This document shows, one piece after another, positions 14,401 to 23,706 of a DNA stretch of 64,000 nt. The notes below the pieces were generated by a model. The model was not told where the DNA came from, did no database searches, and saw only the letters and a list, made by a program, of their open reading frames with translations. Source of the DNA: Culex pipiens pallens (taxonomy: Eukaryota; Arthropoda; Insecta; Diptera; Culicidae); the NCBI RefSeq assembly GCF_016801865.2, contig NC_068937.1:71269534-71333533 (forward strand). Reading direction: 5' to 3'. A program made the translations under genes and the position numbers. Each line of letters starts with the position of its first letter. Position 1 is the stretch's first letter.

Positions 14401-15443
14401 ATTCTTAAATTCTTAAATTCTTAAATTCTTAAATTCTTAAATTCTTAAATTCTTAAATTCTTAAATTCTTAATTCTTAAATTCTTAAATTCTTAAATTCT
14501 TAAATTCTTAAATTCTTAAATTCTTAAATTCTTAAATTCTTAAATTCTTAAATTCTTAAATTCTTAAATTCTTAAATTCTTAAATTCTTAAATTCTTAAA
14601 TTCTTAAATTCTTAAATTCTTAAATTCAAAAATTCTTAAATTCTTAAATTCTTAAATTCTAAAATTCTTAAATTCTTAAATTCTTAAATTCTTAAATTCT
14701 TAAATTCTTAAATTCTTAAATTCTTAAATTCTTAAATTCTTAAATTCTTAAATTCTTAAATTCTTAAATTCTTAAATTCTTAAATTCTTAAATTCTTAAA
14801 TTCTTAAATTCTTAAATTCTTAAATTCTTAAATTCTTAAATTCTTAAATTCTTAAATTCTTAAATTCTTAAATTCTTAAATTCTTAAAATCTTAAATTCT
14901 AAAATTCTAAAATTCTAAAATTCTAAAATTCTTAAATTCTTAAATTCTTAAATTCTTAAATTCTTAAATTCTTAAATTCTTAAATTCTTAAATTCTTAAA
15001 TTCTTAAATTCTTAAATTCTTAAATTCTTAAATTCTTAAATTCTAAAATTCTTAAATCTTTAAATTCTTAAATTCTTAAATTCTTAAATTCTTAAATTCT
15101 TAAATTTTTAAATTCTTTAATTCTTTAATTCTTAAATTCTTAAATTCTTAAATTCTTAAATTATTAAATTCTTAAATTCTTAAATTCTTAAATTCTTAAA
15201 TTCTTAAATTCTTAAATTCTTAAATTCTTAAATTCTTAAATTCTTAAATTCTTAAATTCTTAAATTCTTAAATTCTTAAATTCTTAAATTCTTAAATTCT
15301 TAAATTCTTAAATTCTTAAATTCTTAAATTCTTAAATTCTTAAATTCTTAAATTCTTAAATTCTTAAATTCTTAAATTCTTAAATTCTTAAATTCTTAAA
15401 TTCTTAAATTCTTAAATTCTTAAATTCTTAAATTCTTAAATTC
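14401..15443 (-). repeat. 8-bp satellite, second inverted block up to the gap
   Basis: The unit returns to CTTAAATT with few variants and runs directly into an N gap. The real array is therefore of unknown length and the assembly is probably collapsed here. Confidence 0.95.
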
Positions 15444-15543
15444 NNNNNNNNNNNNNNNNNNNNNNNNNNNNNNNNNNNNNNNNNNNNNNNNNNNNNNNNN
15501 NNNNNNNNNNNNNNNNNNNNNNNNNNNNNNNNNNNNNNNNNNN
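15444..15543. other. Assembly gap (100 N)
   Basis: Exactly 100 unknown bases, the usual placeholder for a gap of unknown size, placed inside or at the end of the satellite. Confidence 0.99.
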
Positions 15544-16040
15544 AACATTTGTACCCAATTTGTACCAGCCATATTTAATAATTTCCAAATTTCCTGACTT
15601 CCTAATTTCCTAGTTTCCGAATATCCTAATTTCCTTATTTCCTAATTTCCTAGTTTCCATATTTCCAAATTTCCTTATTTCCTGATTTCTTAATTTCCTA
15701 AACTCCTAATTTCCTAATTTCCTAGTTTCTAATTTCCTAATATCCTAACATACTAATTTCCTGATTTCCTAATTTCCTAACTTCCAAATTTCTTTACTTC
15801 CTAATTTCCTAGTTTCCTGATATCCCAATTTCCCAATTTTCTCACTTCCTAATACCCTAATTTCCTAATTTAATTTCCTAATTTTCTTATTTTCTTTATT
15901 TTACTAATTTGCTAATATCATAATTTCCAAATTTCCGAATTCCCTGATTTCTTTATTTCCATTTTTTTTTTATTTCCTTATTTCATAATTACATAATTTT
16001 TTAATTTCCTTATTTCTTAATTACATAATTTTTTAATTAA
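15544..16040. repeat. Degenerate 8-bp repeat (TTTCCTAA-type)
   Basis: After the gap the sequence is built of loosely periodic AATTTCCT words with many substitutions. It keeps the same 8-bp period as the main satellite and probably represents an old, diverged edge of the same array. No gene is seen through 16160. Confidence 0.75.
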
Positions 16041-16339
16041 AGTTCTTCTAAGAATTTCTAATTTTCTGTTTTTTAAAAGAAATGTTCAATTATTGATTTC
16101 TTATTTTTGTTTATAATTGTTGTTAAAAGTTTTTGAATAAACATTTTTAATCTATCTAATATTAACTTTTGAATATTTTTATTTTTTCCTCGAAAGAACC
16201 TCAAGCGCGCACACCGTCAATCGCGCTCATACCGAACTGTCAACTTTTCTTGGGGGGGTCACGAAAAGAACACGCAACATTTCTTGACCGCGTTCCTTCC
16301 GATCAGCATACCGTACTTAAAAAAGGAAACCAGGCAAAT

Positions 16340-16690
16340 CTTTACCCAAACTGACCATACAGATTCCGATCGCCACAGAATCGATTATCGTGACTGTTCC
16401 TCAGATAGTCCTTGACCGCAACTCTCCCCGCATCAGCTTGAAGGCGTCCATCGAAGCCTCGGAAATAATGCCGGGAGTTTTGTCCGCCAGCTACAGGCGC
16501 AACACGGTCGAACTGGGCCAGATAACTGACTGAAAAGTCCAAAATTCCCATTCTCAGCCGAGGATCGAGTTGATGACCGCTACGTTTAAGTTAAAAATTA
16601 CTAAAGCAGCCTCCGATTCGGCGGTCGCCTTCTCGCGCCCTCGTTTGGCCGGAGCTGCTGCTGCTGGATTTGGAAGGGGAAGCTGCACCT
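16340..16690 (-). pseudogene. Decayed exons of an unidentified host gene
   Basis: On the minus strand an acceptor-like CTTTCAG near 16690 is followed by an open stretch (LPNPAAAAPAKRGREKATAE, then SEAALVIFNLNVAVINSILG). Further on, in the same general frame, come LADKTPGIISEASMDAFKLM and a donor-like GTCAGT near 16350. Stops and shifts interrupt it. The codon-like quality suggests a former gene, but I cannot name it. The proximity to the RpL7, CCT2 and proteasome fragments fits a patch of captured host sequence. Confidence 0.3.
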
Positions 16691-16884
16691 GAAAGGAGGA
16701 AGGAAGTAAAAGATTTTAATGTAGAATGCTACAGCAAGTTCTCTTTTTGGAATTAGTTGAAAAAAACTCCCCGGTTACGCCACGCCACCACAATCACTTC
16801 CGGTTCCAGCTGCTCCTTTACCACCTCCTTGGATCGCGCCGTTCAATTTTTGGCTTTTGTAGCAGGGACCTTAAATTGGGCACG

Positions 16885-16990
16885 GACCGGGACAAAGATT
16901 TAACGGTCATCAAATCGACACTGATCGCCGAATCGGCCTTCAGTCCCGACGTGCACAACCGATGTGCCCGAGGGGGGCGTCACTTCCGCG
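16885..16990 (-). pseudogene. Second proteasome alpha-5 fragment
   Basis: The minus strand carries the CACATCGGTTGTGC block that also occurs in the fragment near 1090. It is followed by SGLKADSAISVD, matching the HIGCA..GLMAD region of PSMA5 after a frame change. It covers only about 30 codons. The flank on the far side (16990-17110) resembles 19740-19860, so this piece and the third copy share a longer duplicated context. Confidence 0.5.
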
Positions 16991-17123
16991 CTAACCGAGC
17001 GATAGAGCTTCCTTTTCAAACCTTTGCAGCGTTCACTTTCACCTTTCCGCTTTATTTTGCTTTAACTCGCGTTAACCGCGATAACTCGCTTTTTGGTTTA
17101 CCTTTTGTTGCGTTCACGCATCA

Positions 17124-17199
17124 GACTGCTCGATTTTTTTGACAGCGAGAACTGTCAAAAGCAAATGACAGTTCTCGTTGTCAAATGATTCGAGCAGAT
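17124..17199. repeat. Short inverted repeat (foldback)
   Basis: CTGCTCG...TGACAGCGAGAACTGTCA on the left is mirrored by TGACAGTTCTCG...TTCGAGCAG on the right, with arms of about 33 bp and a loop under 10 bp. It looks like the end of a small foldback element. CTGCTCGA words also flank the decayed region at 19690-19730. Confidence 0.6.
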
Positions 17200-17880
17200 T
17201 GTTTTGCTTATTTTTTAAGAAAAGTCTGAGGGGGAGATCATCCGTCGGAACCGTTCTGTACGTTCCTGTGCCTGCTTGGGTCCCGTTCCAGTGGTTTGAG
17301 ACGGTTCCACCACTGGTTCTTGAGCCTTTCGTCAGTCTCCCGGTGGAGAAAAGCTCAGGTTGAGAAAATTGCATGGATTGAAGGCGCAAACCGGCCCCGA
17401 AGGCTACGCTTCCAAAGTGCCGATTACCTGACCTGAAACCATCGGAACGCTAAGCAACACTACACAGAGGTTGACGAGCAGGACGATTCCGCGTAAAGGA
17501 GGTTCCCGTGAATCCAGATACTATTGCGGCTGCGACTGAACAACTATGCGCCATTGTGGAGGCGATGATGACGAAGAACTCTCAACAGGTGAATAATTTT
17601 GCGGAAAAGAAAGCCGCGGACATTCCGCCAACAAGGGCAACACGCCGTCGTGCAAGAAGAAATATCGATTGTGGTTGATGCAATATCGCAAGATTCAACT
17701 CAAGAGTGACTCAAGCAAAACCCATGTCTACAACTTTACGCCGGGCGACCATGGTTCTCAAACAAACAAATCTGTAATCATTTATTTAACAAATTTTGAT
17801 AAATTGTAGTGTGATGCGTTAGCTTTTAGAAATAAATCTTCCGTTAAAGAAATCCAAACTGTTTAAAAAATCTTTTTCAT
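17200..17880. other. Mixed region with weak coding-like stretch
   Basis: Between 17508 and 17678 the plus strand is open and reads PDTIAAATEQLCAIVEAM, a start vaguely like a retroelement gag leader. A neighbouring frame then reads KYRLWLMQYRKIQ. Neither is long enough to assign. The rest, to 17880, is AT-rich with no visible feature. Confidence 0.25.
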
Positions 17881-18229
17881 AATTTTATTAATTTTTGTTC
17901 ATCTGAGGAGACAGCGGGCCAGATTGTGGTCGAGGCGGTTCAGGTGCAGCTAGATCGGGAGAGCTCGTCCCCGCAAGTCGATATTCTGCGGAAGCTAGAT
18001 TTTTTTCCGTGGAAGCTTCATTATACAAGCTGTACATGTCACGGGGTGGACCACCTTCTTGCGCATTAGGTTGATGGTCCCTTCGATGGGTCAAACGTGG
18101 TCTCGGGACTCGGGAACGTCCAGTCTGGAGTGTCCACCCTTGTTGAACACAGCCAGTACTACATTCAGCACTTCGCCGTTGATCTTTTAAAAGAGATTGC
18201 CCAGCTGGTTGAAAGCGTCTAGCGTCGCA

Positions 18230-18740
18230 TGGACGTTCTGCGAGCTGGAGGATGTTTCAAAGTTGTCCTTGGTCGGGATGCAGCTTGACGCAGCCACGTT
18301 TGAAGACCAGGCTGCGGATCTACTTGAACAAGGGGTAGCCGTGAGTGATGTACGGGTCGGCAATGCGCAGTAGGTTGTTGGTATCCTTGTACAGGTTGGG
18401 GTTGTTAATTTGGTTCAGATGAAACAGCAGCAGCACTTGATAAAGAAACCTTCCGAGCGACCTAAGAATACGCATGACGAAGACCACCTTCGGCTCGTTC
18501 GGAATGTAGATGTTTTCGGCCTTTTGGCCTCGCCCGCCTTTTCCATCACTCTACGCTCCATGTGGGCATACTTCTTAGTGTACTTCGTGGCACTTTAACA
18601 GACTTCCCGCACGGGCTTTCTTTAGGTTAGGTTCCGGAACCACTAGCAGTTTTTTTCCTTTCGGACCCCCTTGTCATCCGGCGCTTTGGCGGCCTGAGCA
18701 GTCTGCTGAAGCGGGCATCTCTCTGGTGTTCTGTGTTGAG
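18230..18740 (-). pseudogene. Ribosomal protein L7 pseudogene
   Basis: Minus-strand translation gives, in order, VRKEK, VVPEPNLKKARAG, KKYAHMERRVMEKA, NIYIPNEPKVVFVMRI, LFHLNQINNPNLYKDTNN, LLRIADPYITHGYP and SLVFKRGCVKL. This follows cytosolic large-subunit protein uL30 (RpL7): basic N-terminus, the YIP.EPK..FVMRI block, QINN, the RI.EPYI.WGYP block and KRG. At least two frame changes and several stops break it, and it covers about two thirds of the protein. Downstream, 17900-18230 is codon-like but does not match RpL7. It sits beside a CCT2 pseudogene on the same strand. Confidence 0.75.
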
Positions 18741-18835
18741 CAGTATTCAACAGCAACAAATAACATCCAAGTTTGCTGCCAATAAATAGTCAAAAATGTT
18801 GCCTAAAAATACAAATAAAAATTAACGCTTTCGAC

Positions 18836-19577
18836 GGGAATGGCCAACTTCACCCAAGTCCACCTTGATGGTCGATCCAAACACCTTGATCTTGTCCATG
18901 TCCATCGGCGTACTTGCGATCAAGATCTTTGCGCTCTCGATGTGCTTCGGCTAGTGCTTTTTGTCCAGCAGGAAACCCTCGTCCAGGGACGAATCCATCA
19001 ATCAATCGCCGGTCTTCTTTATGCACTGAATCGCGGTCAATTATTCTCCAAATTACTTCAACCGCATCACGGCATCGACGCATAGCTTGGCAAAGTACTT
19101 CTTGTGCTGGAACAGAATGTTTATCAAATCCTCCCGGAACTTTTCCGCATCCTTTAAGTTGTCCTGAGCCGCGGCAATCAGCACCGAACGTGCCGCCTGC
19201 GTGGCCGCTCTTCATCCGGCGATGATTGTCTGCGGGTGCAACTTTTGCTCGGGCAGCTTTTCCGCCTTGCGCAGCAACTCTGACGCCTACACCGTCACAG
19301 AAGTCGTACCATCGCCAACCTCATCGTCCTGGACGCGAATCATGTCCACGAGGATTTTCACCGCCGGATTTTCTACACCGACCGCCTTAAAAATCGTCAC
19401 CTCGTCGTTGGTTGCCTCATCCTGGCCGGCGATGCGGCCTTGCGCTACCAGAATCTTGTCCATTCTCTTCGGACCGGGTGTGCTCCTGACCAGGTCGCCG
19501 ATCGCGATGGCCTCCACAAATGAAGACAGCCGGCCGATTTTGCCTTTTCCTTCACGGCAATCGTTTCGACGATTCGC
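18836..19577 (-). pseudogene. Chaperonin CCT2 (TCP-1 beta) pseudogene, N-terminal part
   Basis: The minus strand encodes recognisable TCP-1 beta segments: RLSSFVEAIAIGDLVRS, GPKRMDKIL, NPAVKILVDMIRVQDDEVGD, GTTSVTV, ELLRKAEKLPEQKLHPQTII, DEGFLLDKK, KILIASTPMDMDKIKVFGS and KVDLGEV. This is about the first 260 of 535 residues, including the GDGTT nucleotide-binding motif, but a canonical GPKGMDK is GPKRMDK here. Stops follow QTIIAG and interrupt the apical region, and frames shift several times. A CCCCCAG acceptor directly before the first exon-like codons shows it came from genomic DNA with introns rather than mRNA. Confidence 0.85.
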
Positions 19578-19854
19578 TGGGGGCAGGGCAAAAACTGGTG
19601 ATAAATAGCAGTTTTTTTCTTTTTGTCAAAACTGCTTGAAAAAAAACCAAAACAAATACCGAGTTGCCAAACATGTCCAAAAACTGCTCGACGGCAAGGT
19701 TGCAAGATAGATTTTCCTGGTTCAAAAGTCGAGCAGACGCTGGTCGCTTTAAACCGCTTTAACGCGCGTTAACTTGCGATAACTTGCTTTAGGGTGGCGT
19801 TATGTGAAATCTCGGCACGATGAGTAGCGTTGAAGCTTTTCGAGCTCGTTTTTG

Positions 19855-19965
19855 TGCGTTTTAGTGTGTTATCGCGGAGTGACGTCCCCCTCGGATGTGC
19901 CTGTCAACCTTGACGCTCTTCTGCACCCTGGTCGGTTCCATAATTAGTTTCTTTATCGCCTAAAA
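19855..19965 (-). pseudogene. Third proteasome alpha-5 fragment
   Basis: The minus strand reads IKKLIMEPTRVQK and then SVKVDRHI, corresponding to the MEP..VEKIVEVDRHIGCA segment of PSMA5. It lies across the outer edge of the large inverted duplication: part of it is shared with the mirrored copy at 23437-23496 and part (DRHI onward) is present only here. Confidence 0.55.
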
Positions 19966-20639
19966 CAGAACCCGGTGTTAAAAATTAATTTCGCAAAATC
20001 CTACTCAAACTGACCTTATCGTTCGTTCGCTCAGTTTCACGAGATTCTCGCTTTTGGTCTGGTCCATGGCAAAACGCGCTCTGTCCATCACGCTGCACGC
20101 CAACTCAACCTCGATCTTAGTGCCACGACTACACCGACTCCTGAAGATGATCCGCTGAAGCGCAGGTGCTATCTGTTCTGCATGTCCGAGTTGGCCTTTT
20201 TATTTTGACAGCAGTCATCTTCCACGATGCGCAAGATGTACTTCCGGTAGAGTACTTCCACGGAACGCAACTCGCAACACTCCAGTTTGTTTTGCCTCGG
20301 TACTCTAACTTCTCGAGTTCCCCGACGGCCCTTCATGTGTACATTCACTTAACACTTGACCATGTCCTCGCCCAGTCGATCCATAGTCTTGTACCGCCTT
20401 ATTACGGCCCTTGGCCACAGCCTGCACCTGCGCCAGATTCGTCGACATGCAAACGATGATGATATCCTGCGAAAACTGGACCGAGAAATGAGACCAGCGA
20501 CCGCCGCTGCTGCTTCCGGCTGGGATGACAAAAAAGCCACAGACGCCAGAACGACGAAAAAGATGGCGGCAACGCCGGAGACACGACGGGTTGACGAAGG
20601 CGACGCGGTCCATCAAGCGCATCGGAGCAGTCGCCGTTA

Positions 20640-21060
20640 ACTAGAAGACCCGGGAGATGCTGGAGCAGCCAAAGGTCAAGCTCTTCAAGATGGCGATGCT
20701 TTCGCCAAAGAAGCGCCCCTAGGCCAGTCCGGCCAAGGCCAAATTGGCCACCACGTCCCAGCCGCTAGCGTCGGCCAAGGCAGAGTTCAGTGCCGCCAAA
20801 AGCGCCGACGAAGGTTGCACAGGTTCCTGCTCTGGTGGAAACATAACGTTAGCAAAATGTCCATGGACCAGATCAAGGCTAAGATTAACCGGAGCGCGCG
20901 ACTGACCGAGTTGAAGAACTAACTGTACAAGAGTCAGAGTGGGTCCGACAAGCTGAACAGGATGGAGAAACTGGAAGACACATGAAAGAAGCCGGTTCCG
21001 CCGAGCCCGGGAACGTTGGCCAGGAATCTGAAGGAGTCGTCGGTTATTGGGTTAATAGTC
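20640..21060 (+). pseudogene. Cdt1/Double-parked-like replication licensing gene fragment
   Basis: The plus strand reads REMLEQPKVKLFKMAMLSPKK, then MDQIKAKINRSARLTELKN, then SGSDKLNRMEKLE and PPSPGTLARNLKE, with in-frame stops between. The order and spacing recall the N-terminal region of insect Cdt1 (Double parked). That region has a .LSPRK block, then a V.RSAKLQELK block, then a PSPS..M...LKE block. Cdt1 loads the MCM helicase at replication origins. This piece is non-functional: at least four stops, no C-terminal winged-helix domains. The match is from memory of the fly protein and needs a search. The first third is repeated in the right arm. Confidence 0.5.
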
Positions 21061-21194
21061 CGAATCATCAGAAATGCAGCGTTACTCACCTTTTATTTCC
21101 ACAGTAAAATAGTTTTTCTTCGAAAAACGTGGCGCGAATGAAAACATGACCGAACAAGTTTTCCGTTTTTTTTCCTAACACTTTGACGTTTGAT

Positions 21195-21410
21195 TGCCAA
21201 AAATCAACAAGAAAACCGCTTCGGCGAAATGCGGCGAAATGTCATCGAGGTTCCACCATACACCAGCAGGTGTCGCCCTTGTGCAAAAATTGCTCAAACG
21301 GAATCGAAGCGGAACCCAACCAGACAAACCGTTTAGAAAATTTCGAAGCAATTTTCGAAGCGGAATTCGAAGCGGAATGAACCCGTCAAGCGGAGAACGG
21401 TTTGATTGGG
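21195..21410 (-). mobile_element. Small element with CCCAATCAAACCG end, copy 1
   Basis: Reading inward from base 21410 on the minus strand, the sequence begins CCCAATCAAACCGTTCTCC and continues with repeated TTCCGCTTCGAA words. The same approximately 215-bp unit occurs at 21756-21955 and 21995-22210 in the opposite orientation. It is non-coding. Its CCCA start resembles the palindromic MITE family described at 21429. Confidence 0.7.
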
Positions 21411-21428
21411 TAATAGCTTATGCACCTT

Positions 21429-21624
21429 CCCAGTTAACTCAATCCGAATTCTGAAACGGAATCTAATTAGAATCGTATACAAATTCCGTTTCAAACGCAA
21501 CAACCGGTTCCGTGTTCGAACCGGTTGTTGCGTTCGAACACGGAACCGGTTGTTGCGTTTGAAACGGAATTTGTATACGATTCTAATTAGATTCCGTTTC
21601 AGAAATCGGATTTAGTTAACTGGG
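21429..21624. mobile_element. Palindromic MITE (CCCAGT...ACTGGG family), copy 1
   Basis: The left arm begins CCCAGTTAACTCAATCCG and the right arm ends with its near reverse complement. The whole element is a hairpin meeting at GAACCGGTTGTTGCGTT repeats. This copy is about 25 bp longer at the centre because the CCGGTTC block is repeated. It sits in the spacer of the large inverted duplication. Confidence 0.9.
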
Positions 21625-21639
21625 CTGTGACGGACGGCC

Positions 21640-21755
21640 GGCACCCAGTCACGGCGTTCTCACAGGATTCTTACAGAATTCTAGCAGAGCGAAAATATTC
21701 TTACTAGAACTATGCCATCATCTTGCTAGAACTTTGCAAGAATTCTCAGAGAATT
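21640..21755. mobile_element. Fragment of the TTCTAGCAG repeat family
   Basis: Begins CACCCAGTCACGG and continues with TTCTTACAGAATTCTAGCAG words. The same family recurs near 52376-52500 and 62895-63180. It is non-coding and probably a truncated MITE. Confidence 0.6.
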
Positions 21756-21955
21756 CCCAATCAAACCGTTCTCCGCTTGACGGGTTCATTCCGCTTCGAA
21801 TTCCGCTTCGAAAATTGCTTCGAAATATTCTAAACGGAATCTCCGGTTGGACTCCGTTTAGATTCCGTTTGAGCCATTTTGGCACATTAGCGACACCTGC
21901 TGGTGTATGACAGAACTTCGGTGACATTTCGCCGAAGCGGTTTTTCTTTGGGTGT
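21756..21955 (+). mobile_element. Small element with CCCAATCAAACCG end, copy 2
   Basis: Starts CCCAATCAAACCGTTCTCC and carries the GACACCTGCTGGTGTATG block, like the copies at 21195-21410 and 21995-22210. It is more diverged than those two, which fits an older insertion in the spacer. Confidence 0.7.
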
Positions 21956-21994
21956 GTGAGTGAGGCGACCTTATACAAAGCCAAGTCAAACGTG

Positions 21995-23495
21995 CCCAAT
22001 CAAACCGTTCTCCGCTTGACGGGTTCATTCCGCTTCGAATTCCGCTTCGAAAATTGCTTCGAAGTTTTCTAATCGGTTTGTCTGGTTGGGTTCCGCTTCG
22101 ATTCCGTTTGAGCAATTTTTGCACAAGGGCGACACCTGCTGGTGTATGGTGGAACCTTGATGACATTTCGACGCGTATCGCCGAAGCGGTTTTCTTGTTG
22201 ATTTTTGACAACCAAACGTCAAAGTGTTAGGAAAAAAAACGGAAAACTTGTTCGGTCATGTTTTGCCAGCGGCTGGGACAATAAAAAAAAATCAAGCCAT
22301 CCACATTAACGACCCCCGGGTCTTTTGTGGTCTCTATTGCAAGTTTCTGCTCGAACCTAGGAGTCCGAAGGCTTGAATGGGGAGAGCACCCAAACCTCTT
22401 TCTACTCCAAGGAACCTTCCACTCCAGTGTTTGAACTGACGACCTTTGGATTGCGAGTCCAACCGCCGCCAGCGATTCCACCGGAGTAGGCTTGGTTTGG
22501 TGTGTTGTTTGTACTTATGGCATGGAGACGACTCCTACACCTGGAATGACTTAACGGCCTAACAACAACCAAGGCCGGGACCGACATTTTACTTCCTCAT
22601 CCGATGGAAGGTTGGAGCAGATGGGAATCGAACCCAGAATCATGCGGCTGGGACGTGGTGGCCAATTTGGCCTTGGCCGGACTGGCCTAGAGGCGCTTCT
22701 TTGGCGAAAGCATCGCCATCTCGAAGAGGCTGGCTGCTCCAGCATCTCCCGGGTTTTCTAGTTAACGGCGACTGCTCCGATGCGCTTGATGGACCGCGTC
22801 GCCTTCGTCAACCCGTCGTGTCTCCGGCGTTGCCGCCATCTTTTTCGTCGTTCTGGCGTCTGTGGCCTTTTTTTCATCCCAGCCGGAAGCAGCAGCGGCG
22901 GTCGCTGGTCTCATTTCTCGGTCCAGTTTTCGCAGGATATCATCATCGTTTGCATGTCGACGAATCTGGCGCAGGTGCAGGCTGTGGCCAAGGGCCATAA
23001 TGAGGCGGTACAAGACGATGGATCGGCTGGGCGAGGACATGGTCAAGTGTTATGTGAATGTACACATGAAGGGCCGTCGGGGAACTCGAGAAGATAGAGT
23101 ACCGAGGCAAAACAAACTGGAGTGTTGCGAGTTGCGTTCCGTGGAACTACTCTACCGGAAGTACATCTTGCGCATCGTGGAAGATGACTGCTGTCAAAAT
23201 AAAAAGGCCAACTCGAACATGCAGAACAGATAGCACCTGCGCTTCAGCGGATCATCTTCAGGAGTCGGTGCAGTCGTGGCACTAAGATCGAGGTTGAGTT
23301 GGCGTGCAGCGTGATGGACAGAGCGCGTTTTGCCATGGACCAGACCAAAACCGAGAATCTCGTGAAACTGAGCGAACGAACGATAAGGTCAGTTTGAGTA
23401 GGATTTTGCGAAATTATTTTTTAACACCAGGTTCTGTTTTAGGCGATAAAGAAAATGATTATGGAACCGACCAGGGTGCAGAAGATCGTCAAGGT
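21995..23495 (-). repeat. Inverted duplication, right arm
   Basis: Mirror of 19897-21410. It begins with the third copy of the CCCAATCAAACCG element (21995-22210) and holds a SINE at 22280-22643 flanked by an 11-bp duplication. It ends inside the proteasome-like segment, where a BEL element abuts. An intron of about 55 bp (GTCAGT...TTTTAG, 23388-23442) lies in both arms. Before it, the plus strand is open through VMDRARFAMDQTKTENL and KLSERTI, an unidentified charged, helix-like exon. Confidence 0.9.
22280..22643 (-). mobile_element. tRNA-derived SINE with two tRNA-like modules
   Basis: The flanking 11-mer GCGGCTGGGAC occurs at 22269-22279 and 22644-22654, a target-site duplication. On the minus strand there is a B-box-like GGGTTCGATTCC just inside the 5' end and a second tRNA-like stretch (GGACTCGCAATCCAAAGGTCG, B-like CAGTTCAAAC) further in. 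The 3' end lies at 22280, before an A/T-rich tail. Two tRNA-like modules in one SINE is the organisation known for the Twin family of Culex. That name is a suggestion, not a search result. Confidence 0.8.
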
Positions 23496-23496
23496 T
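23437..23496 (+). pseudogene. Fourth proteasome alpha-5 fragment, after an intron
   Basis: Following a TTTTAG acceptor, the plus strand reads AIKKMIMEPTRVQKIVKV, matching the VEKRIT..MEP..VEKIVEV part of PSMA5. It is then cut abruptly by BEL/Pao sequence at about 23494-23497. The mirrored copy continues further, so the BEL element truncated this one. Confidence 0.55.
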
Positions 23497-23706
23497 AACA
23501 GTATTTCCCTGAACGATGCGCTCGCAGTTGGACCTGTCGTACAAGACGACTTGTTCAGCCTGATCTTACGCTTTCGCCTCGAGCCGTTCGTGTTGGTAAC
23601 ATACATCGAAAAGATGTACAGACAGGTGTTAGTACATCCCGACGATCGGCATCTCCAGCGAATTTTGTATCGAGAGAGTCCTACTGAACTACTACAGACG
23701 TACAGT
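23494..23706 (+). mobile_element. BEL/Pao pol fragment, reverse-transcriptase part
   Basis: The plus strand encodes LAVGPVVQDDLFSLILRFR, then IEKMYRQVLVHPDDRHLQR. These are the diagnostic GP.vQ.dLf.illRFR and KMYRQi.vhp.d...Q blocks of BEL/Pao reverse transcriptase. The catalytic aspartate normally found just before I.KMYRQ is replaced by tyrosine, so this copy is dead. It ends at 23706, where a Tc1/mariner-like end begins. Confidence 0.9.

Larger units (their letters stand above)
19897..21410 (+). repeat. Inverted duplication, left arm
   Basis: This arm matches the reverse complement of 21995-23495. The match includes an intron (CAGTTTGAGTAGG...), the segment around 20166-20700 and the terminal element ending GAACGGTTTGATTGGG. 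Differences are scattered substitutions plus one large difference: sequence from about 20757 to 21135 is absent from the right arm, where a SINE sits instead. Neither arm is intact coding DNA. Both strands are open near 20305-20640, which I read as compositional. Confidence 0.9.

Noticed and set aside
2043..15443. CRISPR-like or telomere-like array
   Set aside because: The 8-bp unit has no spacers and no resemblance to insect telomeric TTAGG. It is a simple satellite.
17178..17389. Short open frames on both strands beside the foldback
   Set aside because: No family match, both strands open, and next to a palindromic element, so incidental.
18840..19608. Plus-strand open frames of 81-135 codons
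   Set aside because: They are antisense to the CCT2 pseudogene, which has clear family motifs on the minus strand.
20305..23233. Overlapping open frames of 90-123 codons on both strands in the inverted duplication
   Set aside because: Both strands are open at once in a G/C-rich segment and both arms differ by frame-changing indels. Only the Cdt1-like and proteasome-like readings have family support.
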